A stretch of DNA of 64,000 nt from Pseudomonas sp. Irchel 3H7 (GTDB taxonomy: Bacteria > Pseudomonadota > Gammaproteobacteria > Pseudomonadales > Pseudomonadaceae): contig NZ_FYEA01000006.1 in NCBI RefSeq assembly GCF_900187605.1, positions 310,001 through 374,000 of the forward strand, given 5' to 3'. The notes under the pieces were generated by a model. The model made no database searches. It had not been told where the DNA came from and saw nothing but the letters and a program-made list of their open reading frames with translations. The translations under genes were made by a program, and so were the position numbers. The stretch's first letter is position 1. The number at the start of each line of letters is the position of its first letter. Positions 54,901-64,000 of this stretch are shown here, one piece after another.

Positions 54901-57900
54901 TCAGGATCTGCCCTTCGAACAACTGCTCGAAGCCTTCCCACAGGCCCGTGAACAAGGCTTGTTCCAGGTCATGTTCAACCATCAGCAACGCGACCCGAGC
55001 GCACTCAAGCGTCTGCCGGGTCTGCTCGCCGAAGAACTGCCGTGGCACAGCCGCGAAGCCAAGTTCGACCTGCAACTGCACAGCGAAGAAGACCGTAACG
55101 GTCGCCTGACGCTGTCGTTCGACTACGCCAGTGAACTGTTCGATTCGGCCACCATCGAGCGTCTGGCCGAACACTTCAGCAACCTGTTGCGCGAAGTCTG
55201 CGAACGCCCGGAGCAAGCCATCGGCGACCTGCAGCTGTTGACCGTCGGCGAACACGACCAGCAAAAAAACTGGAGCGTCGCACCGTGCACCCCGGCGCAA
55301 CAATGGCTGCCGGAACGGCTCAACGAACAGGTGCGCAAAACCCCGGAACGCACCGCGCTGGTGTGGGACGGTGGCAGCCTCGACTTCGCCGAACTGCACA
55401 CGCAGGCCAACCGCCTCGCGCACTACCTGCGCGACAAAGGCGTCGGCCCGGACGTTTGCGTGGCCATCGCCGCCGAGCGTTCGCCGCAACTGTTGATCGG
55501 TCTGTTGGCGATCATCAAGGCCGGTGGCGCCTATGTGCCGCTGGACCCGGATTACCCGGCTGATCGTCTCGCCTACATGCTCAGCGACAGCGGCGTCGAA
55601 CTGCTGCTGACTCAGACCGAATTGCTCGAGCGTTTGCCGGCCAGCGACGGCGTCAGCGTGATCGCCATGGATGCGTTGCACCTGGAAAACTGGCCGAGCC
55701 AGGCGCCAGGTCTGCACCTGCACGGCGACAACCTCGCCTACGTGATCTACACCTCGGGTTCCACCGGCCAACCGAAAGGCGTCGGCAATACCCACGCAGC
55801 ACTGGCCGAGCGCCTGCAATGGATGCAGAACGCTTACGCGCTCGATGAAACGGATGTGCTGATGCAAAAAGCGCCGATCAGTTTCGACGTGTCGGTGTGG
55901 GAATGCTTCTGGCCGCTGATCACTGGCGCGCGTCTGCTGATCGCCGGCGCCGGTGCACACCGCGATCCGCATCGCATTGCGCAGCTTGTTCAGGCCTATG
56001 GCGTGACCACGCTGCACTTTGTGCCGCCACTGCTCTCGCTGTTCATCGACGAACCGCTGAGCGCCGAATGCACCAGCCTGCGCCGGGTATTCTCCGGTGG
56101 TGAAGCGCTGCCCGCCGAACTGCGCAACCGCGTGTTGGCGCAACTGCCGGCGGTGCAATTGCACAACCGTTACGGCCCGACCGAAACCGCAATCAACGTC
56201 ACCCACTGGCATTGCACCCCTGCCGATGGCGAACGTTCACCGATCGGTCGTCCGTTGGGCAACGTGATTTGCCGCGTGCTCGACGCCGATCTCAATCCGG
56301 TGCCGGCCGGCGTGCCGGGTGAGCTGTGCATCAGCGGTATCGGTCTGGCTCGCGGTTACCTTGGCCGTCCATCGTTGACCGCGGAACGTTTTGTGGTCGA
56401 TCCGCTGGGCGAGCAGGGCGCACGTTTGTACCGCACCGGCGACCGCGCGCGCTGGACGTCCGACGGCGTGATCGAATACCTCGGCCGTCTCGACCAGCAA
56501 GTCAAACTGCGTGGTTTCCGCGTCGAACCGGAAGAAATCGAAGCGCGTCTGCTTGCCCAGAACGGCGTCGCCCAAGCCGTGGTGCTAGTGCGCGAAACCG
56601 CTGCCGGCGCGCAGCTGATCGGTTACTTCACCGCGACCGATGCCAGTGAACATCCTGACGAGCAAAGCGCTCGCCTGAAAACCGCGCTGGCCGCCGAGCT
56701 GCCGGAATACATGGTCCCGGCGCAACTGATGCGTTTGGACGCAATGCCTCTGAGCCCGAGCGGCAAACTCGACCGCCGTGCCTTGCCGGAGCCGCAATGG
56801 CAAGTACGTGAACACGTCGAGCCGGTGACTGCACTGCAACAGCAGATCGCCGCGATCTGGCGCGAAGTGCTCGGTCTGGCGCAAGTTGGCCTGCGCGACG
56901 ACTTCTTCGCCCTCGGCGGTCACTCGCTGCTGGCCACGCAAATCATCTCGCGCACCCGTCAGGCCTGCGACGTCGAACTGCCGTTGCGCGCCTTGTTCGA
57001 GCACAGCGAGCTGGCTGATTTCGCCGAGCAGATCCGCCTGATCCAGGCCAGCGGCCGCACCAACAAACAGCCGCCGATCGACAAGGTCGATCGCAGCCAA
57101 CCGGTGCCCTTGTCGTACTCGCAACAGCGCATGTGGTTCCTCTGGCAGATGGAGCCGGACAGCCCGGCGTACAACGTCGGCGGCATGGCGCGTCTGCGTG
57201 GCGTGTTGCATGTCGAGCGTTTCGAAGCCGCGTTGCAAGCGTTGATCCTGCGTCACGAAACCCTGCGCACCACCTTCCCGAGCGTCGACGGCGTCGCCCG
57301 CCAACAGGTGCATGCCGAAACCGGCGTACGCATGGGCTGGAAGGATTTCTCAAAACTTTCCGCCGATGTGCGCGAGCAAAAGGTTCAGCAATTCGCCGAC
57401 GAAGAAGCGCATCTGCCGTTCGATCTGGAGACCGGCCCGCTGCTGCGTGCCTGCCTGGTGAAAACCGCCGAGCAGGAGCATTACTTTGTCCTGACTCTGC
57501 ACCACATCGTCACCGAAGGCTGGGCGATGGATATTTTCGCCCGCGAACTCAGTGCGCTGTACGAAGCGTTTGTCGATGACCGTGATTCGCCGCTTGAGCC
57601 GCTGCCCGTGCAGTACCTCGATTACAGCGTCTGGCAGCGCAACTGGCTGGAATCCGGCGAGCGTCAGCGCCAACTCGACTACTGGACCGCGCAACTCGGT
57701 CGTGAACATCCGTTGCTGGAATTGCCGGGCGATCGTCCGCGTCCGCCGGTACAAAGCCATCAGGGCGAACTGTTCCGTTTCGACCTCAGCGACGACCTCG
57801 CCGCGCGGGTTCGTGCGTTCAACGCGCAAAACGGTCTGACCCTGTTCATGACCATGACCGCCGCGCTCGCGACATTGCTTTACCGCTACAGCGGCCAGAC

Positions 57901-60900
57901 CGATCTGCGCATCGGCGCGCCAGTGGCCAACCGCATTCGCCCGGAAAGCGAAGGGCTGATCGGTGCGTTCCTCAACACCCAGGTGCTGCGTTGTCAGCTC
58001 GACGGCATGATGTCGGTCGGCGAGTTGTTCGAGCAGGTGCGTCACACCGTGATCGAAGGCCAGTCGCATCAGGATCTGCCGTTCGATCATCTGGTCGAAG
58101 CCTTGCAGCCGCCGCGCAGTGCCGCCTACAACCCGTTGTTCCAAGTAATGTGCAACGTGCAGCGCTGGGAATTCCAGCAGAGCCGCATGCTCGCCGGCAT
58201 GACCGTCGAGTATTTGGCCAACGATGCGCGGGCGACCAAGTTCGACCTCAATCTGGAAGTCACCGACCTCGACCATCGCCTTGGTTGCTGCCTGACTTAC
58301 AGCACCGATTTGTTCGATGAGCCGACCATCGCGCGCATGGCCAAGCATTGGCGCAATCTGCTGGAAGCGCTGATCGCCGATCCGCAACAGCGTCTAAGCG
58401 AATTGCCGCTGCTGGACGCTCTGGAGCAACAGCAACTGCTCGACAGCCTCGGCGTCGAACCGGGTGAGCGTCGTCTCGACCAGTGCATCCATCACCTGTT
58501 CGCCGAACAAGCGCTGGCGCGCAAAGATGCACCTGCGCTGACCTTCGCCGGGCAAACCCTGAGCTACGCTGAACTCGACGCCCGCGCCAATCGCTTGGCC
58601 TGGGCCTTGCGTGAACGGGGTGTCGGCCCGCAAGTGCGCGTTGGCCTGGCGCTGGAGCGTTCGCTGGAAATGGTTATCGGCCTGCTGGCGATTCTCAAGG
58701 CCGGCGGCGCGTACGTGCCGCTGGACCCGGAATACCCGCTCGACCGTCTGCATTACATGATCGAAGACAGCCGCATCGGCCTGTTGCTCAGTGATCGCGC
58801 AATGTTCAAAGCCCTTGGCGATCTGCCGCCAAGCGTGGCGCGCTGGTGCCTGGAAGATGACAGCGCAGCACTCGCTGCTTATCCGGCCAGCGAGCTGCCG
58901 TTTATCAGCCTGCCGCAACATCAGGCCTACCTGATTTACACCTCGGGCTCGACCGGCAAACCGAAAGGCGTAGTGGTCTCCCACGGCGAAATCGCCATGC
59001 ACTGCCAAGCCGTGATCGAGCGGTTTGGCATGCGCCCGGATGACTGCGAACTGCATTTCTATTCGATCAACTTCGATGCGGCGACCGAGCGTCTGTTGGT
59101 GCCGCTGCTCAGTGGTGCGCAGGTTGTATTGCGTGCACAAGGTCAGTGGGACGCGGAAGAAATCTGCGGTTTGATCCGCACGCATAAAATCAATGTGCTC
59201 GGTTTCACCCCGAGCTACGGTAGCCAGTTGGCGCAGTTCCTCTCGACGCAAAACGAAATCCTGCCGGTGCGGATGATCATCACCGGCGGTGAAGCATTGA
59301 CCGGTGAACACCTGCAACGCATTCGTGCAGCGTTCAAACCGGCGATGTTCTTCAACGCCTATGGCCCGACCGAAACCGTGGTCATGCCACTGGCCAGTCT
59401 GGCGCCGCAGGTGCTGGAGGAGGGCGCCGGCAGCGTGCCGATCGGCAGCGTGATCGGTGCGCGCGTGGCGTACATTCTCGACGCCGATCTGGCGCTGGTG
59501 CCGCAAGGTGCGACCGGTGAATTGTTCGTCGGCGGCGCCGGTCTGGCGCAGGCCTATCACGACCGTCCGGGCATCACCGCCGAGCGTTTTGTTGCTGACC
59601 CGTTTGCTACCGCTGGCGGGCGCATGTATCGCACCGGCGATCTGGTGCGCCAGCGCGCCGATGGTTTGGTGGAATACCTGGGTCGGATCGACCATCAGGT
59701 GAAGATCCGTGGTTTCCGTATCGAACTGGGCGAAATCGAAACGCGCCTGCTCGATCACGATTCGATCCGCGAAGCCGTGGTGCTCGCCCTCGACGCGCCA
59801 AGCGGCAAACAACTGGTTGGCTATTTAGTCACTGAAGTCGCTGAGCAAAGCGAAGCCAATCAGGCTGAACTGCGCGACGCGCTCAAGGCGCACCTCAAGG
59901 CACAATTGCCGGATTACATGGTGCCGACGCACCTGATTCTGCTGGCGAGCATGCCGCTGACCGCCAACGGCAAACTCGACCGTCGCGCCTTGCCGGCGCC
60001 GGATCCTGAGTTGAATCGTCAGGACTACGTTGCGCCAAGCAACGAACTGGAACAGACCCTGGCGCAGATCTGGTGCGAAGTGCTCAACGTCGAGCAGGTC
60101 GGTCTCAACGACAACTTCTTCGAATTGGGTGGCGACTCGATTCTGTCGATTCAAGTGGTCAGCCGTGCACGGCAGCAGGGCATTCATTTCAGCCCGCGTG
60201 ATCTGTTCCAGCATCAAACTGTGCAGACTTTGGCTGCTGTGGCCAGCCGCACTGAACAGGTCACGGCCGAGCAAGGTCTGGTGTCGGGTGAATCGCGCCT
60301 GACGCCGATTCAGCACTGGTTCTTCGACACTGCAATCCCCGAGCGTCAGCACTGGAATCAGGCGTTGTTGCTGGAGCCGACCGTGACCCTCGAACCGCAT
60401 CGTCTGGAGCAAGCGTTGCTGGCGGTGATCGAGCAACATGATGCCTTGCGCCTGCGCTTCACCGAGACCAACGGTCAATGGCAAGCGACGCACCAAGCCG
60501 TCTCCGAAGCGGCCGTGGTGTGGCAAGTGCGCGTCACCTCGATGGACAAGTGCGAAGCGCTGTTCGCTGATGCGCAACGCAGCCTTGATCTGCAAAATGG
60601 TCCGCTGGTTCGCGCCTTGCTGGTCGACGGCCCTGAAGGTCAACAACGCCTGTTTATCGCGATCCATCACTTGGTGGTCGACGGCGTGTCGTGGCGCGTA
60701 TTGCTCGACGATGTGCAAACCGTTTACCGCCAACTCGACGCCGACCAGACGGTGAAACTGCCAGCGAAAACCAGTGCCTTCAAAGACTGGGCCGCGCGTT
60801 TGCAAGCCTATGCCGGCAGCGAATCCCTGCGCGAAGAACTCAACTGGTGGCAGACCCAACTGGCCGGTCCGAGCGCCGATTTGCCGTGCGAAAACCCGCA

Positions 60901-63900
60901 GGGCGGCCAGCAGAATCGTCACGCGCAAACCGTCAGCGTGCGCCTCGATGCCGAGCACACCAAACAGTTGCTGCAACAGGCGCCAGCCGCCTATCGCACG
61001 CAAGTCAACGACTTGCTGCTGACCGCGCTGGCCGGTGTGCTCTGCCGCTGGAGCGGTCAACCGTCGGCACTGATTCAACTGGAAGGCCACGGTCGCGAAA
61101 CCCTGTTCGACGAGATCGATCTGACCCGCACTGTCGGCTGGTTCACCAGCGCTTACCCACTGCGTCTGACCCCGCACAACATCGAAGAGGCTGCGGGGCA
61201 GGGCGCTTCGATCAAGGCGATCAAGGAGCAACTGCGCGCGGTGCCGCACAAGGGCCTGGGCTACGGCGTACTGCGTTATCTCGCCGATGATCTCAGCCAG
61301 CGCAGCATGGCCGCGTTGCCGAACGCGCCGGTCACCTTCAACTACCTCGGCCAGTTCGACCAGAGCTTCGGCAGCGATGCGCTGTTCCGTCCGCTGGATG
61401 AAGCGGTCGGTGCCGCCCACGATCCGCACGCGCCATTGCCGAACGAACTGAGCATCGACAGTCAGGTCTACGGCGGTGAATTGCTGCTGCGCTGGACCTT
61501 CAGCGCCGAGCGTTACGACGCGCAAACCATCAACGATCTGGCCGACGCTTACCTCGGTGAGCTGCAAAGCCTGATCGCCCATTGCCTGCAAGACGAGGCC
61601 GGCGGCCTGACGCCGTCGGATTTCCCGTTGGCCAAGCTGACTCAGGCGCAACTGGATGCCTTGCCGGTACCGGCCGCGCACATCGAAGACGTTTATCCGC
61701 TGACGCCGATGCAGGAAGGCATGCTGCTGCACACCTTGCTCGAACCGGGCACCGGTCTGTACTACATGCAGGATCGCTACCGCATCAACAGCGAACTCGA
61801 CCCGGAGCGTTTCGCCCAGGCGTGGCAAGCGGTGATCGCCCGTCACGAAGCGCTGCGTGCGTCGTTCTGCTGGAATGTCGGCGAAGACATGCTGCAAGTG
61901 ATTCACACACCGGGTCGCACGCCGATCGAGTATCTGGACTGGAGTGCCATCGCTGAAACCGAGCAGGAACCGAAGCTGCAAGCGCTGCTGAAAAGCGAGC
62001 GCGAGGCCGGTTTCGATCTGCTCAATCAGGCGCCGTTCCACCTGCGTCTGATCAAGGTCGGCGCAGCGCGTTACTGGTTCATGATGAGCAACCACCACAT
62101 TCTCATCGATGCATGGTGCCGCTCGTTGCTGATGAACGACTTCTTCGAGATTTACACCGCGTTGGGTGAGGGTCGTGAAGCGCAACTTGCCGTGCCGCCG
62201 CGTTATCGCGATTACATCGGCTGGCTGCAACGTCAGAGCCTGGCCGAAGCGCGGCAGTGGTGGCAGCACAATCTGCAAGGGTTCGAACGCACCACACCGA
62301 TCCCGAGCGATCGTCCGTTCCTGCGCGAACACGCCGGTGAAAGCGGCGGCATGGTCGTCGGCGACCGCTACACCCGCCTCAATGTCGAGGACGGTGCGCG
62401 TCTGCGTGAACTGGCGCAGGCGCATCAATTGACCATCAACACTTTCGCTCAAGCCGCGTGGGCCCTGGTACTGCGCCGCATGAGTGGCGATCGTGACGTG
62501 CTCTTCGGCGTCACCGTGGCCGGGCGTCCGGTGGAAATGCCGGAGATGCAGCGAACCGTCGGCCTGTTCATCAACAGTATCGCGCTGCGGGTGAAAATGC
62601 CTGAGGACGATCAGCGCAGCAGCGTGCGTGAGTGGCTCAGCGCTTTGCTCGACAGCAACATGCAACTGCGTGAGTACGAATACCTGCCGTTGGTGAACAT
62701 CCAGGAACAAAGCGAATTGCCGAAAGGCCAGCCGCTGTTCGACAGCCTGTTCGTGTTCGAAAACGCCCCGGTGGAAGTCTCGGTACTCGATCGCGCGCAG
62801 AGCCTCAATGCGACCTCGGACTCGGGCCGTACGCACACTAACTTCCCGCTGACGGCGGTGTGCTACCCGGGTGATGACCTTGGTCTGCATCTGTCCTACG
62901 ACCAGCGCTATTTCGACGAATCGACCATCGAACGCATGCTCGGCGAGTTCAAGCGTTTGCTGCTGGCGCTGGTCGATGGCTTCCATGGCGACATGGCCGA
63001 CCTGCCGCTGCTAGGCAGTGAGGAAGAGGAGTTTCTGCTGCACGGTTGCAACCAGAGTGCCCACGATTATCCGCTGGAGCAGAGCTACGTTGCGCTGTTC
63101 GAAGCGCAGGTCGCCGCGCATCCGCAGCGCATTGCAGCCACGTGCCTTGATCAGCAGCAGAGTTATGAGGAACTGAATTACAACGCCAACCGTCTCGGCC
63201 ATGCACTGGTCGCGGCCGGGGTGCAGATGGATCAACCGGTGGCCTTGCTCGCCGAACGAAATCTCGATCTGCTCGGCATGATCATTGGTAGCTTCAAGGC
63301 CGGTGCCGGTTATCTGCCGTTGGATCCGGGCCTGCCGAGTCAGCGTCTGCAACGCATCATCGAATTGAGCCGCACGCCGGTGCTGGTCTGCTCTAAAGCA
63401 TGCTTTGAACAGGCGCAGACTTTGCTGGATGAATTCAGCTGCGCCAATCGACCGCGCTTGCTGGTGTGGGAAGAACTTCAGGCAGCGGTAACATCGGCGC
63501 ACAACCCGGGGATTTACAGCGGCCCGGACAACCTCGCTTACGTGATCTACACCTCGGGCTCCACCGGCCTGCCGAAAGGCGTGATGGTCGAGCAGCGCGG
63601 CATGCTCAATAACCAGTTGAGCAAGGTGCCGTACTTGAATTTGAGCGACGCCGACGTGATCGCACAAACGGCTTCGCAGAGCTTCGATATTTCGGTCTGG
63701 CAGTTCCTTGCTGCACCGTTGTTCGGCGCACGGGTGGACATCGTACCGAACACCATCGCCCACGATCCTCAAGGGTTGCTGGTGCATGTGCAGGCACAGG
63801 GCATCACCGTCCTGGAGAGCGTGCCGTCGCTTATTCAGGGCATGCTCGCTTCGGATCGTCTGAGTCTGGATGGCCTGCGCTGGATGCTGCCGACCGGTGA

Positions 63901-64000
63901 GGCAATGCCGCCGGAACTGGCGCACCAATGGCTGCTGCGTTACCCGGACATTGGTCTGGTCAACGCTTATGGCCCGGCGGAATGTTCCGATGACGTGGCG
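51929..64000 (+). CDS. pvdL: Pyoverdine chromopeptide synthetase PvdL (partial, continues past window end)
   Basis: A nonribosomal peptide synthetase; 4024 codons lie in the window without a stop. Order: fatty acyl-AMP ligase (1-570, TSGST near 167); ACP (Ser611 in LGGNSI); C1 (HHIIADG, His802); A1 (TSGSTG near 1275); PCP1 (Ser1666 in LGGHSL); C2 (HHIVTEG, His1858, Asp replaced by Glu); A2 (TSGSTG near 2337); PCP2 (Ser2737 in LGGDSI); epimerase (HHLVVDG, His2913); C3 (HHILIDA, His3389); A3 (TSGSTG near 3875), cut by the edge. This equals PvdL, which builds acyl-L-Glu-D-Tyr-L-Dab, the chromophore precursor. The A3 pocket reads D-I-W-E-L-T-A-D-D, fitting diaminobutyrate. PAO1 PvdL has about 4340 residues, so roughly 320 are missing. 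ATG 51929 follows AGGAAACCTC. Confidence 0.95.
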   Translation, partial: MTDAFELPSTLVQALQRRAALTPDRLALRFLAESEEQAVVLSYRELDERARTIAAALQVEAEFGDRAVLLFPSGPDYVAAFFGCLYAGVIAVPAYPPESARRHHQERLLSIIADAEPRLLLTSADLRDALQQIEGAPPLLCVDTLDRTQAESWVEPSLPQDHIAFLQYTSGSTALPKGVQVSHGNLVANELLIRHGFGIDVNPDDVIVSWLPLYHDMGLIGGLLQPIFSGVPCILMSPAYFLGRPLRWLEAISQYGGTISGGPDFAYRLCSERVSESALERLDLSRWRVAYSGSEPIRLDTLERFAEKFTACGFSADSFMASYGLAEATLFVAGTPRGTGIPALRVDDQALAQNRAEPGEGSPIMSCGISQPEHAVLIVEPNTLEALADNAVGEVWATGPSIALGYWRNPEASAKTFVQHAGRTWLRTGDLGFVRNGELFITGRLKDMLIVRGHNLYPQDIEKTVENEVEVVRKGRVAAFAINQNGEEGIGIAAEISRSVQKILPPEALIKAIRQAVAEAYQEAPSVVVLLNPGALPKTSSGKLQRSACRNRLADGSLDSYAVFPSTTAETAESATSASELEALIGNIWAEQLNVKQVNADDHFFLLGGNSIAATQVIARVREELSLELSLRLLFEAPTLSAFAAAVAQQQQDGGSAQGAIIALSRSEPMPQSLAQNRLWITWQLDPQSSAYNIPGALRLRGELDEDALRTSFQQLIERHESLRTRFFERDGVALQQVAAAAEFNLQLIDISDLPAHEREARAQQIREDEARTQFDLEKGPLLWVTLVRLDDEDHQLLVTLHHIIADGWSLNVLIDEFSRLYAAASQGATATLAPLPTQYADYGSWQRQWLAQGEGERQLAYWKTQLGDEHPTLELATDHPRSTQQNHSAARHTVRLGAHLSEAIRNTAQAQQATPFMLLLSAFQSLLHRYSGQRDIRIGVPNANRPRLETQGLIGFFINTQVLRAQIDSRLSFVELLAQTRQAALGAQANQDLPFEQLLEAFPQAREQGLFQVMFNHQQRDPSALKRLPGLLAEELPWHSREAKFDLQLHSEEDRNGRLTLSFDYASELFDSATIERLAEHFSNLLREVCERPEQAIGDLQLLTVGEHDQQKNWSVAPCTPAQQWLPERLNEQVRKTPERTALVWDGGSLDFAELHTQANRLAHYLRDKGVGPDVCVAIAAERSPQLLIGLLAIIKAGGAYVPLDPDYPADRLAYMLSDSGVELLLTQTELLERLPASDGVSVIAMDALHLENWPSQAPGLHLHGDNLAYVIYTSGSTGQPKGVGNTHAALAERLQWMQNAYALDETDVLMQKAPISFDVSVWECFWPLITGARLLIAGAGAHRDPHRIAQLVQAYGVTTLHFVPPLLSLFIDEPLSAECTSLRRVFSGGEALPAELRNRVLAQLPAVQLHNRYGPTETAINVTHWHCTPADGERSPIGRPLGNVICRVLDADLNPVPAGVPGELCISGIGLARGYLGRPSLTAERFVVDPLGEQGARLYRTGDRARWTSDGVIEYLGRLDQQVKLRGFRVEPEEIEARLLAQNGVAQAVVLVRETAAGAQLIGYFTATDASEHPDEQSARLKTALAAELPEYMVPAQLMRLDAMPLSPSGKLDRRALPEPQWQVREHVEPVTALQQQIAAIWREVLGLAQVGLRDDFFALGGHSLLATQIISRTRQACDVELPLRALFEHSELADFAEQIRLIQASGRTNKQPPIDKVDRSQPVPLSYSQQRMWFLWQMEPDSPAYNVGGMARLRGVLHVERFEAALQALILRHETLRTTFPSVDGVARQQVHAETGVRMGWKDFSKLSADVREQKVQQFADEEAHLPFDLETGPLLRACLVKTAEQEHYFVLTLHHIVTEGWAMDIFARELSALYEAFVDDRDSPLEPLPVQYLDYSVWQRNWLESGERQRQLDYWTAQLGREHPLLELPGDRPRPPVQSHQGELFRFDLSDDLAARVRAFNAQNGLTLFMTMTAALATLLYRYSGQTDLRIGAPVANRIRPESEGLIGAFLNTQVLRCQLDGMMSVGELFEQVRHTVIEGQSHQDLPFDHLVEALQPPRSAAYNPLFQVMCNVQRWEFQQSRMLAGMTVEYLANDARATKFDLNLEVTDLDHRLGCCLTYSTDLFDEPTIARMAKHWRNLLEALIADPQQRLSELPLLDALEQQQLLDSLGVEPGERRLDQCIHHLFAEQALARKDAPALTFAGQTLSYAELDARANRLAWALRERGVGPQVRVGLALERSLEMVIGLLAILKAGGAYVPLDPEYPLDRLHYMIEDSRIGLLLSDRAMFKALGDLPPSVARWCLEDDSAALAAYPASELPFISLPQHQAYLIYTSGSTGKPKGVVVSHGEIAMHCQAVIERFGMRPDDCELHFYSINFDAATERLLVPLLSGAQVVLRAQGQWDAEEICGLIRTHKINVLGFTPSYGSQLAQFLSTQNEILPVRMIITGGEALTGEHLQRIRAAFKPAMFFNAYGPTETVVMPLASLAPQVLEEGAGSVPIGSVIGARVAYILDADLALVPQGATGELFVGGAGLAQAYHDRPGITAERFVADPFATAGGRMYRTGDLVRQRADGLVEYLGRIDHQVKIRGFRIELGEIETRLLDHDSIREAVVLALDAPSGKQLVGYLVTEVAEQSEANQAELRDALKAHLKAQLPDYMVPTHLILLASMPLTANGKLDRRALPAPDPELNRQDYVAPSNELEQTLAQIWCEVLNVEQVGLNDNFFELGGDSILSIQVVSRARQQGIHFSPRDLFQHQTVQTLAAVASRTEQVTAEQGLVSGESRLTPIQHWFFDTAIPERQHWNQALLLEPTVTLEPHRLEQALLAVIEQHDALRLRFTETNGQWQATHQAVSEAAVVWQVRVTSMDKCEALFADAQRSLDLQNGPLVRALLVDGPEGQQRLFIAIHHLVVDGVSWRVLLDDVQTVYRQLDADQTVKLPAKTSAFKDWAARLQAYAGSESLREELNWWQTQLAGPSADLPCENPQGGQQNRHAQTVSVRLDAEHTKQLLQQAPAAYRTQVNDLLLTALAGVLCRWSGQPSALIQLEGHGRETLFDEIDLTRTVGWFTSAYPLRLTPHNIEEAAGQGASIKAIKEQLRAVPHKGLGYGVLRYLADDLSQRSMAALPNAPVTFNYLGQFDQSFGSDALFRPLDEAVGAAHDPHAPLPNELSIDSQVYGGELLLRWTFSAERYDAQTINDLADAYLGELQSLIAHCLQDEAGGLTPSDFPLAKLTQAQLDALPVPAAHIEDVYPLTPMQEGMLLHTLLEPGTGLYYMQDRYRINSELDPERFAQAWQAVIARHEALRASFCWNVGEDMLQVIHTPGRTPIEYLDWSAIAETEQEPKLQALLKSEREAGFDLLNQAPFHLRLIKVGAARYWFMMSNHHILIDAWCRSLLMNDFFEIYTALGEGREAQLAVPPRYRDYIGWLQRQSLAEARQWWQHNLQGFERTTPIPSDRPFLREHAGESGGMVVGDRYTRLNVEDGARLRELAQAHQLTINTFAQAAWALVLRRMSGDRDVLFGVTVAGRPVEMPEMQRTVGLFINSIALRVKMPEDDQRSSVREWLSALLDSNMQLREYEYLPLVNIQEQSELPKGQPLFDSLFVFENAPVEVSVLDRAQSLNATSDSGRTHTNFPLTAVCYPGDDLGLHLSYDQRYFDESTIERMLGEFKRLLLALVDGFHGDMADLPLLGSEEEEFLLHGCNQSAHDYPLEQSYVALFEAQVAAHPQRIAATCLDQQQSYEELNYNANRLGHALVAAGVQMDQPVALLAERNLDLLGMIIGSFKAGAGYLPLDPGLPSQRLQRIIELSRTPVLVCSKACFEQAQTLLDEFSCANRPRLLVWEELQAAVTSAHNPGIYSGPDNLAYVIYTSGSTGLPKGVMVEQRGMLNNQLSKVPYLNLSDADVIAQTASQSFDISVWQFLAAPLFGARVDIVPNTIAHDPQGLLVHVQAQGITVLESVPSLIQGMLASDRLSLDGLRWMLPTGEAMPPELAHQWLLRYPDIGLVNAYGPAECSDDVA

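Noticed and set aside
59825..62986. A 1053-codon open frame antisense to pvdL (also 54026-56212 and 58394-59812)
   Set aside because: These long frames are mirror images of NRPS coding DNA with strong third-position GC bias. The proteins show no domain, while the plus strand shows a continuous synthetase.

Overview
The window reads as chromosomal DNA of a fluorescent pseudomonad of the Pseudomonas fluorescens type. The base composition is GC-rich. Several proteins are close to textbook Pseudomonas proteins (PvdS, the N-terminal part of PvdL, SagS, RocS2/RocA2, the Atu enzymes), and REP palindromes of at least three families sit between genes. No rRNA, tRNA, CRISPR array, prophage or insertion sequence was recognised.

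Layout. 1-12 kb: a cut-off reading frame, the DEAD-box helicase deaD, a LigB-type dioxygenase, thiopurine methyltransferase, the membrane protease htpX, the alanine aminotransferase alaA, and an oxidative-repair block (msrB, a thiol peroxidase of the glutathione peroxidase family, its OhrR-type regulator ospR). Then come the hybrid kinase sagS, a DUF815 ATPase and a free methionine-R-sulfoxide reductase. From memory, deaD to sagS keeps the gene order of PAO1 PA2840-PA2824.

12-27 kb: signalling and envelope. An HD-GYP protein with a periplasmic sensor is followed by the BvgS-like kinase/regulator pair rocS2-rocA2, dgt, an EAL protein with an extra C-terminal domain, three small YqjD/YqjE/YqjK-like stress proteins, an ammonium transporter and a KefB-type antiporter. 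27-38 kb: a small gene behind a near-perfect LexA box, a pseudouridine synthase, a YgdI/R lipoprotein, molybdenum cofactor genes (mobA, moaB, moeA), a YegS lipid kinase, a NarL-type two-component pair, a degenerate HPt-like protein divergent from cheV, a MOSC protein, ppnP and an exonuclease.

38.7-47.9 kb: the acyclic terpene (citronellol/geraniol) utilisation operon atuABCDEF with its divergent TetR repressor atuR and two palindromic operators between them. AtuG and AtuH are not next to it, and a REP pair separates atuE from atuF. 48-64 kb: an orphan periplasmic binding protein, an unrecognised protein behind a perfect 16-bp palindrome, then the start of the pyoverdine locus. This holds an IucB/PvdYII-type N-acyltransferase with an exact PvdS-type promoter, the iron-starvation sigma factor pvdS with a Fur box, and the first 4024 codons of the chromopeptide synthetase pvdL (acyl ligase, Glu, D-Tyr and Dab modules), which runs off the right edge.

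I did not find a clearly new large system. The best leads for something undescribed are the LexA-box gene at 27.1 kb, the palindrome-linked protein at 48.9 kb, the HPt-like protein without its histidine beside cheV, and the HD-GYP protein with a long insertion inside its catalytic domain.
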